Source: Variovorax sp. WDL1 | GTDB taxonomy: Bacteria > Pseudomonadota > Gammaproteobacteria > Burkholderiales > Burkholderiaceae_C | Assembly: GCF_001541225.1 (NCBI RefSeq) | Contig: NZ_LMTS01000336.1 | Span: forward strand, 34,296-98,295 | Direction of reading: 5' to 3' | DNA: 64,000 nt | Shown here: in pieces, positions 51,768 through 62,283 of the stretch | How the letters are laid out: the number at the start of each line of letters is the position of its first letter | Position numbering within the stretch: the first letter of the stretch is position 1 | Notes under the pieces: generated by a model | Told to the model about the DNA's origin: nothing | Seen by the model: the letters and a program-made list of their open reading frames with translations, nothing else | The model's database searches: none | Translations under genes and position numbers: made by a program

Positions 51768-54700
51768 TCATTGCCAATTGGCTGCAATCACCGGTGCCAG
51801 ACTGCTCTGGTAATTTGGCGGCAATGTCGTCTGGCCCGCTGCAGGCGGCGAAAAGCTTGCCATCGCCTGCACTAGGTTCTGCACCTGACTATCCACAAGG
51901 AGGTGACCATCGCTCGTCCTGAACTGTTCCACGTGGTACTGGCCGCCCTGGTACCAGTTGTTCAGAGTGAACGTGTCGCTGGTGCCGATCACACTCACCT
52001 CGAGGTTGTTGCCCACTTGTCTGAACCACAGCTGCTCGATCGAGATGTCTGATCCGAACTGGGCGACATCGGTGTTGCCCGACGTGGTGTCGTTCTCGGT
52101 GATCGTGTCGCCGCCGGAGCCCCTCCCCAGCAGGTACGTATCGTTGCCGGTGCCGCCAGCAAGGGCGTCACTGCCAACTCCTCCGTCGAGCACGTTCGAA
52201 CCAGAGCTGCCGGTCAAGCTGTCGTTGAAGTTGCTGCCGGTGAGGTTCTCGATACTCTGCAAGGTGTCACTACCGGAGCCGCCCGTCGCTTGAGCGGTGG
52301 TCAAGGCCAGGCTCACCGTCACGGCCGCGCCCGCATCAGCATAGCTGACGGTGTCGATGCCACCCATTCCATTTAACACGTTACTGCCAGCGCCTGCGTA
52401 TAGTACGTTGTCTAAGGTATTGCCCGTCCCATTGATGTTCGAAGATCCGGCAACGCGGAGATTCTCGACATTGGATCCGAGGGTATAGCTGATTGCTGCT
52501 ACGACCGTGTCTGTTCCTTCGTTAGCCAGCTCAGTCACAGCGTCCTGAGCCACATCGACGAAGTAAACATCGTTCCCGGAGCCGCCCTGCAACGTGTCGC
52601 TGCCTCCCTTTCCATCGAGCTGATCATCGCCCGCGCCACCCACGAGGGTGTTCTTTCCGGAGTTCCCCGAAAGAACGTTGTTTTCGGAGTTGCCGGTGGC
52701 ACTGATCCCTGAACTACCGAGAAGTGTGAGATTCTCGACATTGGCAGAAAGTGTGTAGCTAACGCTGCTTTGCACAAGATCAGTGCCGCCACCTGACAGC
52801 TCGGTCACTGAATCCGCAGTTGCGTCGACGAGGTAGACATCGTCCCCTGCGCCGCCAATCATTGAATCGATGCCCGAACCACCGTCGAGCGTGTTGCTCG
52901 CTGCATTACCTATAAGCGTGTTGGCCAATGCGTTACCGGTCCCGTTGATCGCGGACGTTCCTGTGAGTTCCAGATTCTCTAGGTTAGCTCCCAGTGTGTA
53001 GGTCAGCGATGTGCGAACGGTGTCGGTGCCTTCGCCTGCGTTTTCAGTTACGACATCCCCAGAATCGACAACATAGATGTCATTGCCAACGCCCCCATTC
53101 AAGGCGTCATTGCCGGCACCTCCATCCAGCGTGTCGTCGCCGGCACCGCCACTCAATATATTGGTAGCGCTATTGCCGATCAGTACGTTGTTGAGCCCAT
53201 TGCCCGTGCCATTATTAGCGGAGGTTCCAAGTAGGGTAAGGTTCTCAAGATTGGCACCAAGCGTGTAAGTGTACGAAGTTCGGACCGTGTCGTCCCCTTC
53301 GCCATCCAGCTCAGTTACTTGATCCAGATCATCAACGACATAGGTGTCGTTGCCCGTACCACCTAGCAGGATGTCTCTGTTGAGGTAGCCCCCGTCTAGT
53401 GTGTCGTTGCCCGCACCACCGACTAACGTATCTTTGCTGTGTCCCCCCTGAATCACGTTATCCAGTTCATTCCCTGTCAAGGTGAATGTCGCAGATGATA
53501 GATCACTCCCCCCGGAGAGATTCTCGATATTCGCGCCTAAGACGTAGGAACCGGTCGTACCCACCCGATCGATGCCCTCTCCTGGGTTCTCCACAATCGT
53601 GTCGGTACCATCCGCACTGTATGAGTCGTTCCCAAGTCCCCCGAACAGCATGTCAGATCCGCTGCCGCCGATCAAATCGTCGTTGCCGTCGCCACCATAG
53701 AGCCAGTCATCTCCCGCATCCCCCCAAAGAATGTCGCGCAACTCGTCCCCATAAAGCGTGTCATTACCGTCGCCGCCATAAAGCTGATCCAATGAATCAC
53801 CCCCGTGGAGCTCATCGTTGCCAAGCTCCCCGTAAAGAATGTCGTTATTGAGCCCGCCATAGCCGATGTCGTTCCCCGCGCCAAGGAACAACTTGTCTGC
53901 GCCGGCAAGTCCATAAACGACATCGTCGCCGTCCATTGCTTGAAACTCATCGCCGAACACGCTGCCGTTGAGAATATCTGCACCCTCTGTTCCGGCAAAC
54001 TGTAGAAAGTTTCCAGTCACATATAGATTGGTAATACCAGTAGCGAAATCCATTCGGTAGCCGTCCGAAAACCAGATCTCGTCGATTGGTGAAGTGCTGA
54101 GATCACTGAGATCGATTCCTTCCAAGATAATCTGCCCGCCGCCGACCTGTGCGTTGGTCATGATTAGCTCACCCTGCGACCCTCGGGAGAGGTTCAGATC
54201 GTCCCACTCAACATCCAGCACGAGACTATTGACACTGCCATCCTCTACGTCCGAAAGGCGCGTAGTTCCACCGCCAACAAGAGAAACAAAATAAGTGTCA
54301 GCGCCAGTGCCACCGTCCATGGAATTGTTTCCGCCGCCGGACGAGATCGAGTCGTTACCCGCTCCACCCCACAGTACATCATTCCCGCTTCCTCCGACTA
54401 GATTGTCGTTACCTTCATCTCCGGAAAGAAAATTGTCCCCGCTGCCATCCACGAGGACATCGTCGCCTTCTCCGCCGTACAGCGTGTCGTTCCCGGCCAA
54501 TGAGGTGGTGGGATCTGTACTTTGTTGAATTTCACCCGAGAGCCAGTCATTACCTGCCCCACCTATGAGCTCATCGTTGCCGCCTCCGCCAAATAGCGTA
54601 TCGTTACCGTCACCCCCATCGAGGTAGTCATTGCCGTGGAAAGCTGCGGCGAGTATGGATATGCTGGCGTCGCCGTTCAGCGTATCGTCATTCGCGCCGC

Positions 54701-57700
54701 CGAGCAGGATGTCGTTGCCGCCGTGGCCGATCAGCAGATCGTCACCATCGCCTCCGTCTAGGTAATCATTGCCGTGAAACTCCCCTGCAAGGGACGTCTC
54801 CGACGAGTCTCCCTGGAGTTCATCCACACCGGCACCGCCGATGATGGTGTCGTCCCTACCTCCACCAATCAGGTAGTCGTTGCCTTCGCCGCCATCCATG
54901 AAGTCATTGCCGTGGGAGGTGCCGGCGAGGTTCTGCACCGTGTTGTCCCCCCACATGGAGTCGTTGCCAGCGCCGCCGTATAAGGTGTCATCTTTTCCAC
55001 CGCCCACGACCTGGTCGTCACCTTCCTCGCCGTCAAGAAAATCGTTGCCATGGAATACGGACGCAAGCGACGCTTCGGTCTGGTCATCGCCGAACAGAAA
55101 GTCGTTGCCGATTCCGCCATAGAGCGTGTCGCCTGCTCCGCCTCCCATGAGCCAGTCGATCCCATCACCTCCATCCAGCCAGTCTGATCCGTGGAAGATG
55201 CCAGCCAGCTTCGATTCGCGTTCGTCGCCATACAGGGTATCGGCATCCGTACCGCCCAAAAGGACGTCTTCTGCACCACCTCCGGCTAAGAAATCATTTC
55301 CAGCTTCGCCGTCGAGGTAGTCATTGCCATGGTACTCGCCGGCGAGATATGTCTCGTCCTGGTCATCGCCAAAGAGGGAGTCGGCTCCAGCGCCTCCGTA
55401 CAACACGTCATCACGGCCCCCGCCTATTAAGCCATCATCGCCATCGCCGCCGTCGAGCACGTCGTCGCCGTGCAGGGCCTCGCTAACAGATTCGTAGACG
55501 CCAGAGTGATTGACTCCATCTCCGTGCACGAAATCCGCGCCAATGCCGCCCACGACGACATCGTCGCCACCATGGCCCCACAACTCATCGTCCCCATCGC
55601 CACCGTTGATGTAATCTCCGCCTAGTCCACCAGTCACGCGGTCATTTCCGGCCTCTGCATAGACGATGTCGCCGGCGCTGTCCATCGACAATGAACCTCC
55701 GCCATCGACTGTGACGGTACTACCCCCGTTGTCGTACACGCCCCACGTGCTGCCCCGGATCACCAGTGTCGTACCTTGGGGAGGGTTCCATTGATCGGTC
55801 GGAGCAATGCGCTGCATCACGTTGAGCCCGGTCGCTCCAAAAATATAGTCGTTGCCGCTGCCCCCGTGGATGGTGTCAACTCCTGCGCCGCCACCGATGA
55901 GATCGTCACCTATACCTCCCTCGATCTGGTCGTTTCCATCCCCACCACTGAGCGCATCGTTTCCGCCCAGTCCGCTGATATTGTCGACGCCCGTACCGCC
56001 GGAGATGACGTCATCGAAATTCTCTTCTACGACTCCGCCAACAAGAGTTCCATCAGTAGCCCAACTTGCTGCGTCCCATTTGTATGTGTTGTAACGGGCA
56101 TCCCCCGGAAGAATGTCGAGATCGATCTCGACACCTCGAATCAATGCGCGCTGATCACCCAGATAGGCTTGGACGCCGGCAGGCTGCTCTTCTTCCTCGT
56201 CATCCATCGTGAGGCCAAGATTTCCCGGCTGCCAGCCTCTGATGCGGATGCTGTTTAGGCTCGAATCACGCTGGACGGTGAGAATCGCTTCGCCCCCAAT
56301 GTCTGCGAGTGAATAGACCACACCTTGTGTCCTATTGATCCAGACTCCCTCACCGACCTTCTTCCCGCCCTCCAGAACAACACCGTCGATCTCAATCCGT
56401 CCCACTCCGTCGCTATCAATAATAGTGTCGCTACCCCATTCACCGGTGAATTTGTAGAGGTCGCTCCCCGTGCCACCGCGCAAGTAGTCTGAACCTGCCC
56501 CACCATCGAGAACGTCGTTGCCTTCGCCACCGAACAGATCGTCGGTATTGCTACCGCCAAGCAGCGTATCGTCGCCATCCCCAGCGATGAGGTCGTCGGC
56601 TCCATCGCCGCCAATCAATCCGTCCACTTGGCTACTGCCAACGAGCATGTTGTCTTTGCCGTTTTCAGCGGAAAGCGTTCCACCTTGAGGTGCGACGACG
56701 ACACGGCGTGGACCTTTGAGAGAGAAGCCAACTTGATCAAATTCCGTAAGTGATGAGCGCACTAGGTCCCTCAACGCGTCAAGGGCTGCGGGGGCCCCAG
56801 CAGGGAAGTCCAACGAAAGGATTCCATCGACAAGAGTCACTCGTTCGCTTACATAGGCGCTCTGCTCTTTAGCAATTAGGAGCACCGAGCGAAGCAACGC
56901 ATCCCTCCCTAGAAGTTCACCTTCCACAAAGGGTGCAATAAAGATCCGATTTACGTCGGCATACAGTTCGTCCGACGGTGGCAACTGTGAAGCACCTGCA
57001 ATTAGCGTGCTCAGCCCAGCCTTAGCCTCTTCGCTCATATCGCCCAGTTCTGAGCTCGCTAGCCATGTGCCATCAAATTCACCCATGGCCGCTAGCGAAT
57101 CTGTCCAAGCTGTTTCTGCCGCAGCCATGGCTGCCCCGCCTGCGTCGAACATTTCGCCCAGGAACGGGCGAATAATGTGCGAGTACGATTCCTCGAATGC
57201 CTTACCGGCCGTAAAGCCAACGAGCACCGAACCAATGATTGCGCCTGCAGCAACTGCCAATCCTGACGCGACTGCACCAGCTCCTGCGGCGGCTATTTCG
57301 ACCGCCAATCCTCCGGCCCAAGCGCCCGCCGGAGCGAGTGCAAGACCAGCCAATGCTCCGACAAGCTTCTTAGCTCCCTCATCTGCTCCGTCAAAGTAGT
57401 AGGCCATTCCCACTTGCGTCGCCGCAAGAACGGTACCTCCGATCTTCAGAAGCAAGGCTGACGTCGCCGAAAGCGTCTGGGCGGCCGAAGGAACACCGGC
57501 TGCAATTTCGTCCAGAAGAAGCCCCGTCCCCTGCGCAAGCTTCTGCCCCTGCTGAGCAATGGAAGAGACGAACGCTTTAAGCTTTAGCTCGTCGGGAGTT
57601 ACTGCTGGTATGTCAATAGCACTCACCGCAGCTGCAACCTTCGCCAAGCTCGACGAAAGGTACTTCGCTACCTTGTCCATGCGCTCTGCATCCGCGACGC

Positions 57701-57848
57701 TGAGGGTTCCAGCATTCTGCTTTGCAGCGAGTTCCCCGAACTCCTTGAACGCCTGCTCCGAACCTCCGAATGCAGAGCCCCCCGCATCCCACGCATCCGG
57801 GGACCCCCAAGCAGCAAAGACTGCATCGCTATATGCCGAAGTACTCAT
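51768..57848 (-). CDS. Large RTX (calcium-binding nonapeptide repeat) secreted protein
   Basis: 2026 residues. The first 380 are non-repetitive with glycine-zipper-like hydrophobic helices (LAGLALAPAGAWAGGLAVEIAAAGAGAVASG in parts). From about 395 onward dozens of GGxGxDxLx repeats fill the protein, interrupted by HGNDYLDGGDGDD-type and NLTLLGTSANNGTGN-type sub-repeats. The C-terminus (ISIEQLWFRQVGNNLEVSVIG, FTLNNWYQGGQYHVEQF) matches the RTX-associated HCBP-related domain and secretion signal. It is exported by the type I system encoded upstream. No protease or lipase domain was recognised; an adhesin or S-layer-like role is likely. No hlyC-like acyltransferase is nearby. Confidence 0.9.
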   Translation of the reverse strand: MSTSAYSDAVFAAWGSPDAWDAGGSAFGGSEQAFKEFGELAAKQNAGTLSVADAERMDKVAKYLSSSLAKVAAAVSAIDIPAVTPDELKLKAFVSSIAQQGQKLAQGTGLLLDEIAAGVPSAAQTLSATSALLLKIGGTVLAATQVGMAYYFDGADEGAKKLVGALAGLALAPAGAWAGGLAVEIAAAGAGAVASGLAVAAGAIIGSVLVGFTAGKAFEESYSHIIRPFLGEMFDAGGAAMAAAETAWTDSLAAMGEFDGTWLASSELGDMSEEAKAGLSTLIAGASQLPPSDELYADVNRIFIAPFVEGELLGRDALLRSVLLIAKEQSAYVSERVTLVDGILSLDFPAGAPAALDALRDLVRSSLTEFDQVGFSLKGPRRVVVAPQGGTLSAENGKDNMLVGSSQVDGLIGGDGADDLIAGDGDDTLLGGSNTDDLFGGEGNDVLDGGAGSDYLRGGTGSDLYKFTGEWGSDTIIDSDGVGRIEIDGVVLEGGKKVGEGVWINRTQGVVYSLADIGGEAILTVQRDSSLNSIRIRGWQPGNLGLTMDDEEEEQPAGVQAYLGDQRALIRGVEIDLDILPGDARYNTYKWDAASWATDGTLVGGVVEENFDDVISGGTGVDNISGLGGNDALSGGDGNDQIEGGIGDDLIGGGAGVDTIHGGSGNDYIFGATGLNVMQRIAPTDQWNPPQGTTLVIRGSTWGVYDNGGSTVTVDGGGSLSMDSAGDIVYAEAGNDRVTGGLGGDYINGGDGDDELWGHGGDDVVVGGIGADFVHGDGVNHSGVYESVSEALHGDDVLDGGDGDDGLIGGGRDDVLYGGAGADSLFGDDQDETYLAGEYHGNDYLDGEAGNDFLAGGGAEDVLLGGTDADTLYGDERESKLAGIFHGSDWLDGGDGIDWLMGGGAGDTLYGGIGNDFLFGDDQTEASLASVFHGNDFLDGEEGDDQVVGGGKDDTLYGGAGNDSMWGDNTVQNLAGTSHGNDFMDGGEGNDYLIGGGRDDTIIGGAGVDELQGDSSETSLAGEFHGNDYLDGGDGDDLLIGHGGNDILLGGANDDTLNGDASISILAAAFHGNDYLDGGDGNDTLFGGGGNDELIGGAGNDWLSGEIQQSTDPTTSLAGNDTLYGGEGDDVLVDGSGDNFLSGDEGNDNLVGGSGNDVLWGGAGNDSISSGGGNNSMDGGTGADTYFVSLVGGGTTRLSDVEDGSVNSLVLDVEWDDLNLSRGSQGELIMTNAQVGGGQIILEGIDLSDLSTSPIDEIWFSDGYRMDFATGITNLYVTGNFLQFAGTEGADILNGSVFGDEFQAMDGDDVVYGLAGADKLFLGAGNDIGYGGLNNDILYGELGNDELHGGDSLDQLYGGDGNDTLYGDELRDILWGDAGDDWLYGGDGNDDLIGGSGSDMLFGGLGNDSYSADGTDTIVENPGEGIDRVGTTGSYVLGANIENLSGGSDLSSATFTLTGNELDNVIQGGHSKDTLVGGAGNDTLDGGYLNRDILLGGTGNDTYVVDDLDQVTELDGEGDDTVRTSYTYTLGANLENLTLLGTSANNGTGNGLNNVLIGNSATNILSGGAGDDTLDGGAGNDALNGGVGNDIYVVDSGDVVTENAGEGTDTVRTSLTYTLGANLENLELTGTSAINGTGNALANTLIGNAASNTLDGGSGIDSMIGGAGDDVYLVDATADSVTELSGGGTDLVQSSVSYTLSANVENLTLLGSSGISATGNSENNVLSGNSGKNTLVGGAGDDQLDGKGGSDTLQGGSGNDVYFVDVAQDAVTELANEGTDTVVAAISYTLGSNVENLRVAGSSNINGTGNTLDNVLYAGAGSNVLNGMGGIDTVSYADAGAAVTVSLALTTAQATGGSGSDTLQSIENLTGSNFNDSLTGSSGSNVLDGGVGSDALAGGTGNDTYLLGRGSGGDTITENDTTSGNTDVAQFGSDISIEQLWFRQVGNNLEVSVIGTSDTFTLNNWYQGGQYHVEQFRTSDGHLLVDSQVQNLVQAMASFSPPAAGQTTLPPNYQSSLAPVIAANWQ

Positions 57849-58471
57849 GAGTTTCTCCTAGAGAAAAAATCAAGCAAAAGAAGCCTTACCTGGAGTGGCC
57901 AACTTCCAAGGGCAACGCCGACGAATCCTATGGATGGAAGAGCAATTAGCAGATAGCCTAGGCGAGACTTCGTTGTCAAACCTCCGGCAATGCTCCAATC
58001 TCCGCCAATACAGAATGCAACCCAGAAACATGACAGACTGGCTAAAGGGAGTACGATCAAGCCGCCTAGGCGGCTCTTCGTCGTTCGCACAACATTGCGT
58101 ATGAGCGGCCTGACCTCTCGGAAGCGCAGATGCGTTCGCACTAGTATGGCGATCGCTATGTAAGCAGTCGTGAATACTGCAAGCGCACTAGCAAGCTTTG
58201 CGATCTGCGGGAAGCTAGTTGAGCGAGCGTGCTGGTATATGTCGATTGCTGGGGAAATTGAAGAAAGCCATCGCTGCGTAGCGTTCGCGAACACTGTCAA
58301 CAATGGCGCTCGGTCGAGTACGTCCAAAGGTGCGAGAAGGACGACAAAGGCGTAAAGACACAGCGGAGCGAAGTACGTCAACACAACAAAGGCTGGCGAA
58401 ACCGACGTCGTAGGTTGGGGCAGGCTAGCACCTTCGGATTGCATTGCCGCCTCGGGATCGGTTCGGTTCAT
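57845..58471 (-). CDS. Membrane protein co-encoded with the RTX protein
   Basis: 208 residues from ATG at 58471. About four hydrophobic helices: FVVLTYFAPLCLYAFVVLLAP, LASALAVFTTAYIAIAILV, LIVLPLASLSCFWVAFCIGG and LLIALPSIGFVGVALGSW. Its stop overlaps the RTX start codon (ATGA), so translation is coupled. No family was recognised. It may help anchor, modify or confer tolerance to the RTX protein. Confidence 0.7.
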   Translation of the reverse strand: MNRTDPEAAMQSEGASLPQPTTSVSPAFVVLTYFAPLCLYAFVVLLAPLDVLDRAPLLTVFANATQRWLSSISPAIDIYQHARSTSFPQIAKLASALAVFTTAYIAIAILVRTHLRFREVRPLIRNVVRTTKSRLGGLIVLPLASLSCFWVAFCIGGDWSIAGGLTTKSRLGYLLIALPSIGFVGVALGSWPLQVRLLLLDFFSRRNS

Positions 58472-58570
58472 GATTTGCCTTCGCGGCCTTGCTGTGCGCC
58501 GACTTGGATTGAACAACAGGGGTTGAGTAAAGCCGATGGATTCATCGCAAACGTTTCATTCTTTCCGTCT

Positions 58571-60040
58571 TCATCTTTCCCTCATGCTCTCGCTGCTCGC
58601 CCGCTGCACCGGACTAAGCAAGAATTCGATGATGCGGCGCTTTCCTGTCTTGATCTCGGCCGTGAGGTTCATCCCAGGGCTCAAGCTGGTCGACTTGCCA
58701 TCCACAGCGATCGTGGCGGCGTTAAGACGCAATGTCACAGGGAAGATCGCCCCGCGCTTCTCGTCATTTACCGCATCTGCAGTCACGCGGCTGACTATTG
58801 CGCCGACCGTCCCGTAGCGTGTGAAGGGAAACGTTTCCAGCTTAATCTCTGCTTCCTGATTGACGTTGACGAAGCCGATGTCCTTGTTCTCCAGGGTCAC
58901 CTCGGCCGTGATGTGCGCGCCATCCGGCACGATGATCATGATTGGCTGCGCCTCCGTCACCACGCCGCCCTCAGTGTGCGCGGCCAACTGCTGCACCGTA
59001 CCGGTTACAGGGGCCTTTAGCACTGTCAGGCGCTCGCGCTGAGTGGCCTTCGCGAGTTCCTGGGTTCCCTGTTGTCGCTTGAGTTCTGCCGCAGCCTCGC
59101 GCGCTCTCAAGCTATGTTTCGTCTCGGCGATGTACGCGCTGCGGGTGTTCTCACTTTCTCTCAGGGTAGCGTTGGCCTCCAACAGCCGGGCGCGCTGCGT
59201 AGCAAGGTCGCGCTCCAGCTCAATGCGTTCTCTTGTTCGGTCCTGATTGGCATGGTTGGACATGAAGCCCTGGTCGGCCAAACGCTTGATGTCGGCTTCT
59301 CGCTGCTTGGCGATTGGCAGCGTGGTTTCCAACTTGGCCACCATTTCGCGAACCGTGGCGATCTCGGCCTGGCGGCGCTGGATCTCGGCCCCGGCCTTGG
59401 AGAGCTTGGCCTGGATATCGCTCCACTCGTCGGCCAATTGGACGCGTGCGGCACTGGCGTCGAGATCTGTCCAGTTCGCTGGGATGTGCTTCCCTAGTCC
59501 GGGTTCTCGCGCAAGTTGTTGAAGCGCTTGCATCAGCACGCGGGTTCGCAGCACCTCGGACTGTGCTGACTTTAACTGCTCGTCCACGCTGGTCTTATCC
59601 GCAATGGCGCTGGTGGGATCGAGTTCCACCAGGGGTTCGCCGGCTCGCACATGGCTCCCATCTTTGACCAGAATCCGCTTGACGACGCTGACCTCCAGCG
59701 GCTGGACGACCTTGGTGCGCTCGCTCACGACGATGCGGCCCGGCGCGACCGCGACGATGTCGATCTGCCCGAAGACGGACCACGCGATGGCGACAAGGAA
59801 AAGTGCGATCAGGGCGAAGGCCAGTCGCCGAGGAGCCGGGTGCACGGGCGTGTCCTGCAGGCTCAATGCCGCGGGCAGGAACGCTGCCTCGTCAGAGAGT
59901 CGCCTTGGGCCGGCCAGTTCACGGCGCCGCTGCCATGCGATTCGGAAGACAGCGCGATAGCGCGAGATCAGTTCGAAAGCGGGATGCCGCAAGCTCGGTG
60001 CGTTGGCCGCTGGGGTCGAGGTCGACAACTCGGCGTTCAC
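58571..60040 (-). CDS. HlyD-type periplasmic adaptor of type I secretion
   Basis: 489 residues from a GTG that overlaps the exporter stop (GTGA). A cytoplasmic N-terminus is followed by one membrane helix at about 75-93 (LAFALIALFLVAIAWSVFG) and the HlyD lipoyl/barrel start VAPGRIVVSERTKVVQPLE. A long coiled coil spans about 130-340 (EIQRRQAEIATVREMVAKLE). The C-terminal beta region (APVTGTVQQLAAHTEGGVV, SPGMNLTAEIKTGKRRIIEFLLSP) is typical. It connects the ABC exporter to a TolC-like outer-membrane channel that is not encoded here. Confidence 0.92.
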   Translation of the reverse strand: MNAELSTSTPAANAPSLRHPAFELISRYRAVFRIAWQRRRELAGPRRLSDEAAFLPAALSLQDTPVHPAPRRLAFALIALFLVAIAWSVFGQIDIVAVAPGRIVVSERTKVVQPLEVSVVKRILVKDGSHVRAGEPLVELDPTSAIADKTSVDEQLKSAQSEVLRTRVLMQALQQLAREPGLGKHIPANWTDLDASAARVQLADEWSDIQAKLSKAGAEIQRRQAEIATVREMVAKLETTLPIAKQREADIKRLADQGFMSNHANQDRTRERIELERDLATQRARLLEANATLRESENTRSAYIAETKHSLRAREAAAELKRQQGTQELAKATQRERLTVLKAPVTGTVQQLAAHTEGGVVTEAQPIMIIVPDGAHITAEVTLENKDIGFVNVNQEAEIKLETFPFTRYGTVGAIVSRVTADAVNDEKRGAIFPVTLRLNAATIAVDGKSTSLSPGMNLTAEIKTGKRRIIEFLLSPVQRASSESMRER

Positions 60041-62283
60041 AGCACAGCCTCCTTGGTGGGACGGCCACCGTCCTGCAAAGCCCACAGCCGCGCATAGGCG
60101 CCGCCGGGCTTGGCTAGGAGCGCCCCGTGCGCTCCACTTTCGGTGATGCGCCCCTGTTCCATCACGATGATCCGATCCGCGTGGCGCACGGCCGAGAGCC
60201 GGTGGGCGATGATGAAGACGGTACGGCCGCGACAAATATGGGCCATGTTTTGTTGAATCACGGCTTCGCTCTCATAGTCCAGCGCACTGGTGGCCTCGTC
60301 AAGGATCAGGATTCGCGGCTGCGTGAACAGGGCCCTGGCGATTGCGATGCGTTGGCGCTGTCCACCCGAAAGGCTGGCGCCTTGCTCGCCGACGACCGTG
60401 TCGTAGCCCTCGGGTAGTTCGCTGATGAACTCGTGAGCGCCGGCGAGCTCCGCGGCCTGGATGACGGCCTCCAGGGGCGCGGAGGGATCGACGATCGCGA
60501 TGTTCTGGCGCACGCTCCGATTGAATAAGACGTTCTCCTGCAAGACCACACCGACTTGCCTGCGCAACTGCGCAGCGTCGATCAACCCAATATCAATGCC
60601 GTCTATGATCAGCCGCCCTTGCTCAGGCTTGTACAGGCGCTGCACCAACTTGGTCAGAGTGCTCTTGCCCGAGCCTGACCGACCAACAATGCCGACGATC
60701 TCGCCAGGTCGGACGTCGAGGCTGAGGCCGTGGAGTGCCGGGGAAGCTTCGGGCCGGTACCGGAACGTGACGTTGTCCAGCGTAACCTTGCCCTTCAATG
60801 CTGGAAACTGCGCCGTCGCATGGGATGGAACCTCCGTCCGAGTATTCAGGATGTCCCCTAACCTTGCCATGGAGATGCCGGTCTGCTGGAAGTCTGTCCA
60901 CAGTTGCGCCATGCGCATGATGGGCTGCGCAACGCGCTGCGCAAACATACTGAATGCCACGAACTGGCCGACGGTGAGGTGGCCATCCATGACCAGGCGT
61001 GCTCCCCACCAGAGGGTTGCGGCATTGACCAGCTTGCCGATCAGGTTTACGCCCTCATGCGCCCAACTTGCCAGGTTCTGAGTGCGAAATCCCGAAGACA
61101 CATAGGCAGCGAGCTGATCGTCCCAGCGGCGCGCGAAGGCAGGCTCGAGCGCAGAGGCCTTGACCGTCTGAATAGCGCCGATCATCTCCACCAGCAAGGC
61201 CTGGTTCTCGGCGCCACGAGCAAACTTCTCGTCAAGTCGACGCCGCAGGAGAGGCACGACGGCCAAGCTGAGCCCAAAATACATCGGCAGACTCGCAAGT
61301 ACGATGAGGGTCAGCGATACGCTGTAGAACAGCATCACAGCGAAAAAGATCACCGAGAACAGCACGTCCAGCAGCACCGTGAGGGCGTTGCCGGTGAGAA
61401 AGCTGCGGATGTTCTCCAGCTCGCGTACGCGGGCCACAGAGTCTCCTACCCGGCGTGCCTGGAAGTACGACAGCGGCAGCTGAACCAGATGGCGGAATAG
61501 CCGTGCGCCCAGTTCGACGTCGATGCGGCTCGTTGTGTGGCTGAAGACGTAGGCTCGAAGGCCCGTGAGTGCGCTTTCGAACACCACCACGACAACCAGC
61601 CCGATGACGAGCACGTCGAGGGTAGTAAGCCCGCGGTGCACGAGTACCTTGTCCATCACCACCTGAAAGAACAGAGGGCTGACGAGTGCGAAGAGCTGCA
61701 GCATCAGCGAGATAGCCAGCACTTCGCCAATCAAGCGGCGGTACTTGACGAGGCTGGGCACGAACCAGGAAAAGTCAAACTTGGCGAGCTCGCCCGCCAG
61801 GCTGGCGCGGCTCGTGACGAGGATCAGCTCACCGGTCCATTGTTGACCGAAGACTTCGAGTGGTTCGATGACCGGACGCGCAGTGCCTGCAGTAGGGTCC
61901 TGGATCAGCACACGCTGGGCGTCGCATTGCGCCAGGACTACGCAGCGGGCCGGCACTTGGCCCGAAGCCGATGCTGATTCCGAGCCGGACAGGAGAGCCA
62001 AACATGGTACGGGCGTCAGCGCCAGCCGGTCGAGCGTTGTGCGCGTCACCTTGGCCTTCAAGCCTAGAAGTCGAGCAGCACGGACCAGGAGATCCGTTGT
62101 GATGGCCTCGCCTGACGACAGGCCCATCTGGTGCGCGAGCGTGTGCGGATCCGCGGCTACCTGATGAAGCCGGGCCAAGGTACAAAGCGCGATGAGCTGG
62201 GGGTACGTGCCCCGCATTCCGTCACTCTCGCGCGGCCCAGAGGCATCCTCTTGGGCAGCAACATTCACGTCCGCACCGCCCAA
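60037..62283 (-). CDS. HlyB-type ABC exporter of type I secretion
   Basis: 748 residues. An N-terminal C39-like domain (about 25-160) without the catalytic Cys, as in HlyB, is followed by six membrane helices from about 190 (VLAISLMLQLFALVSPLFFQVV). The ATPase has Walker A GIVGRSGSGKSTL, signature LSGGQRQRIAIARAL, Walker B ILILDEATSALD and switch His in IIAHRLSAV. It recognises the RTX C-terminus and exports it in one step. It is the first gene of a four-gene operon. Confidence 0.93.
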   Translation of the reverse strand: MGGADVNVAAQEDASGPRESDGMRGTYPQLIALCTLARLHQVAADPHTLAHQMGLSSGEAITTDLLVRAARLLGLKAKVTRTTLDRLALTPVPCLALLSGSESASASGQVPARCVVLAQCDAQRVLIQDPTAGTARPVIEPLEVFGQQWTGELILVTSRASLAGELAKFDFSWFVPSLVKYRRLIGEVLAISLMLQLFALVSPLFFQVVMDKVLVHRGLTTLDVLVIGLVVVVVFESALTGLRAYVFSHTTSRIDVELGARLFRHLVQLPLSYFQARRVGDSVARVRELENIRSFLTGNALTVLLDVLFSVIFFAVMLFYSVSLTLIVLASLPMYFGLSLAVVPLLRRRLDEKFARGAENQALLVEMIGAIQTVKASALEPAFARRWDDQLAAYVSSGFRTQNLASWAHEGVNLIGKLVNAATLWWGARLVMDGHLTVGQFVAFSMFAQRVAQPIMRMAQLWTDFQQTGISMARLGDILNTRTEVPSHATAQFPALKGKVTLDNVTFRYRPEASPALHGLSLDVRPGEIVGIVGRSGSGKSTLTKLVQRLYKPEQGRLIIDGIDIGLIDAAQLRRQVGVVLQENVLFNRSVRQNIAIVDPSAPLEAVIQAAELAGAHEFISELPEGYDTVVGEQGASLSGGQRQRIAIARALFTQPRILILDEATSALDYESEAVIQQNMAHICRGRTVFIIAHRLSAVRHADRIIVMEQGRITESGAHGALLAKPGGAYARLWALQDGGRPTKEAVL

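Noticed and set aside
51888..51900. DnaA-box-like CTATCCACAAG
   Set aside because: A single copy inside the RTX coding region, without neighbouring boxes or an AT-rich stretch.
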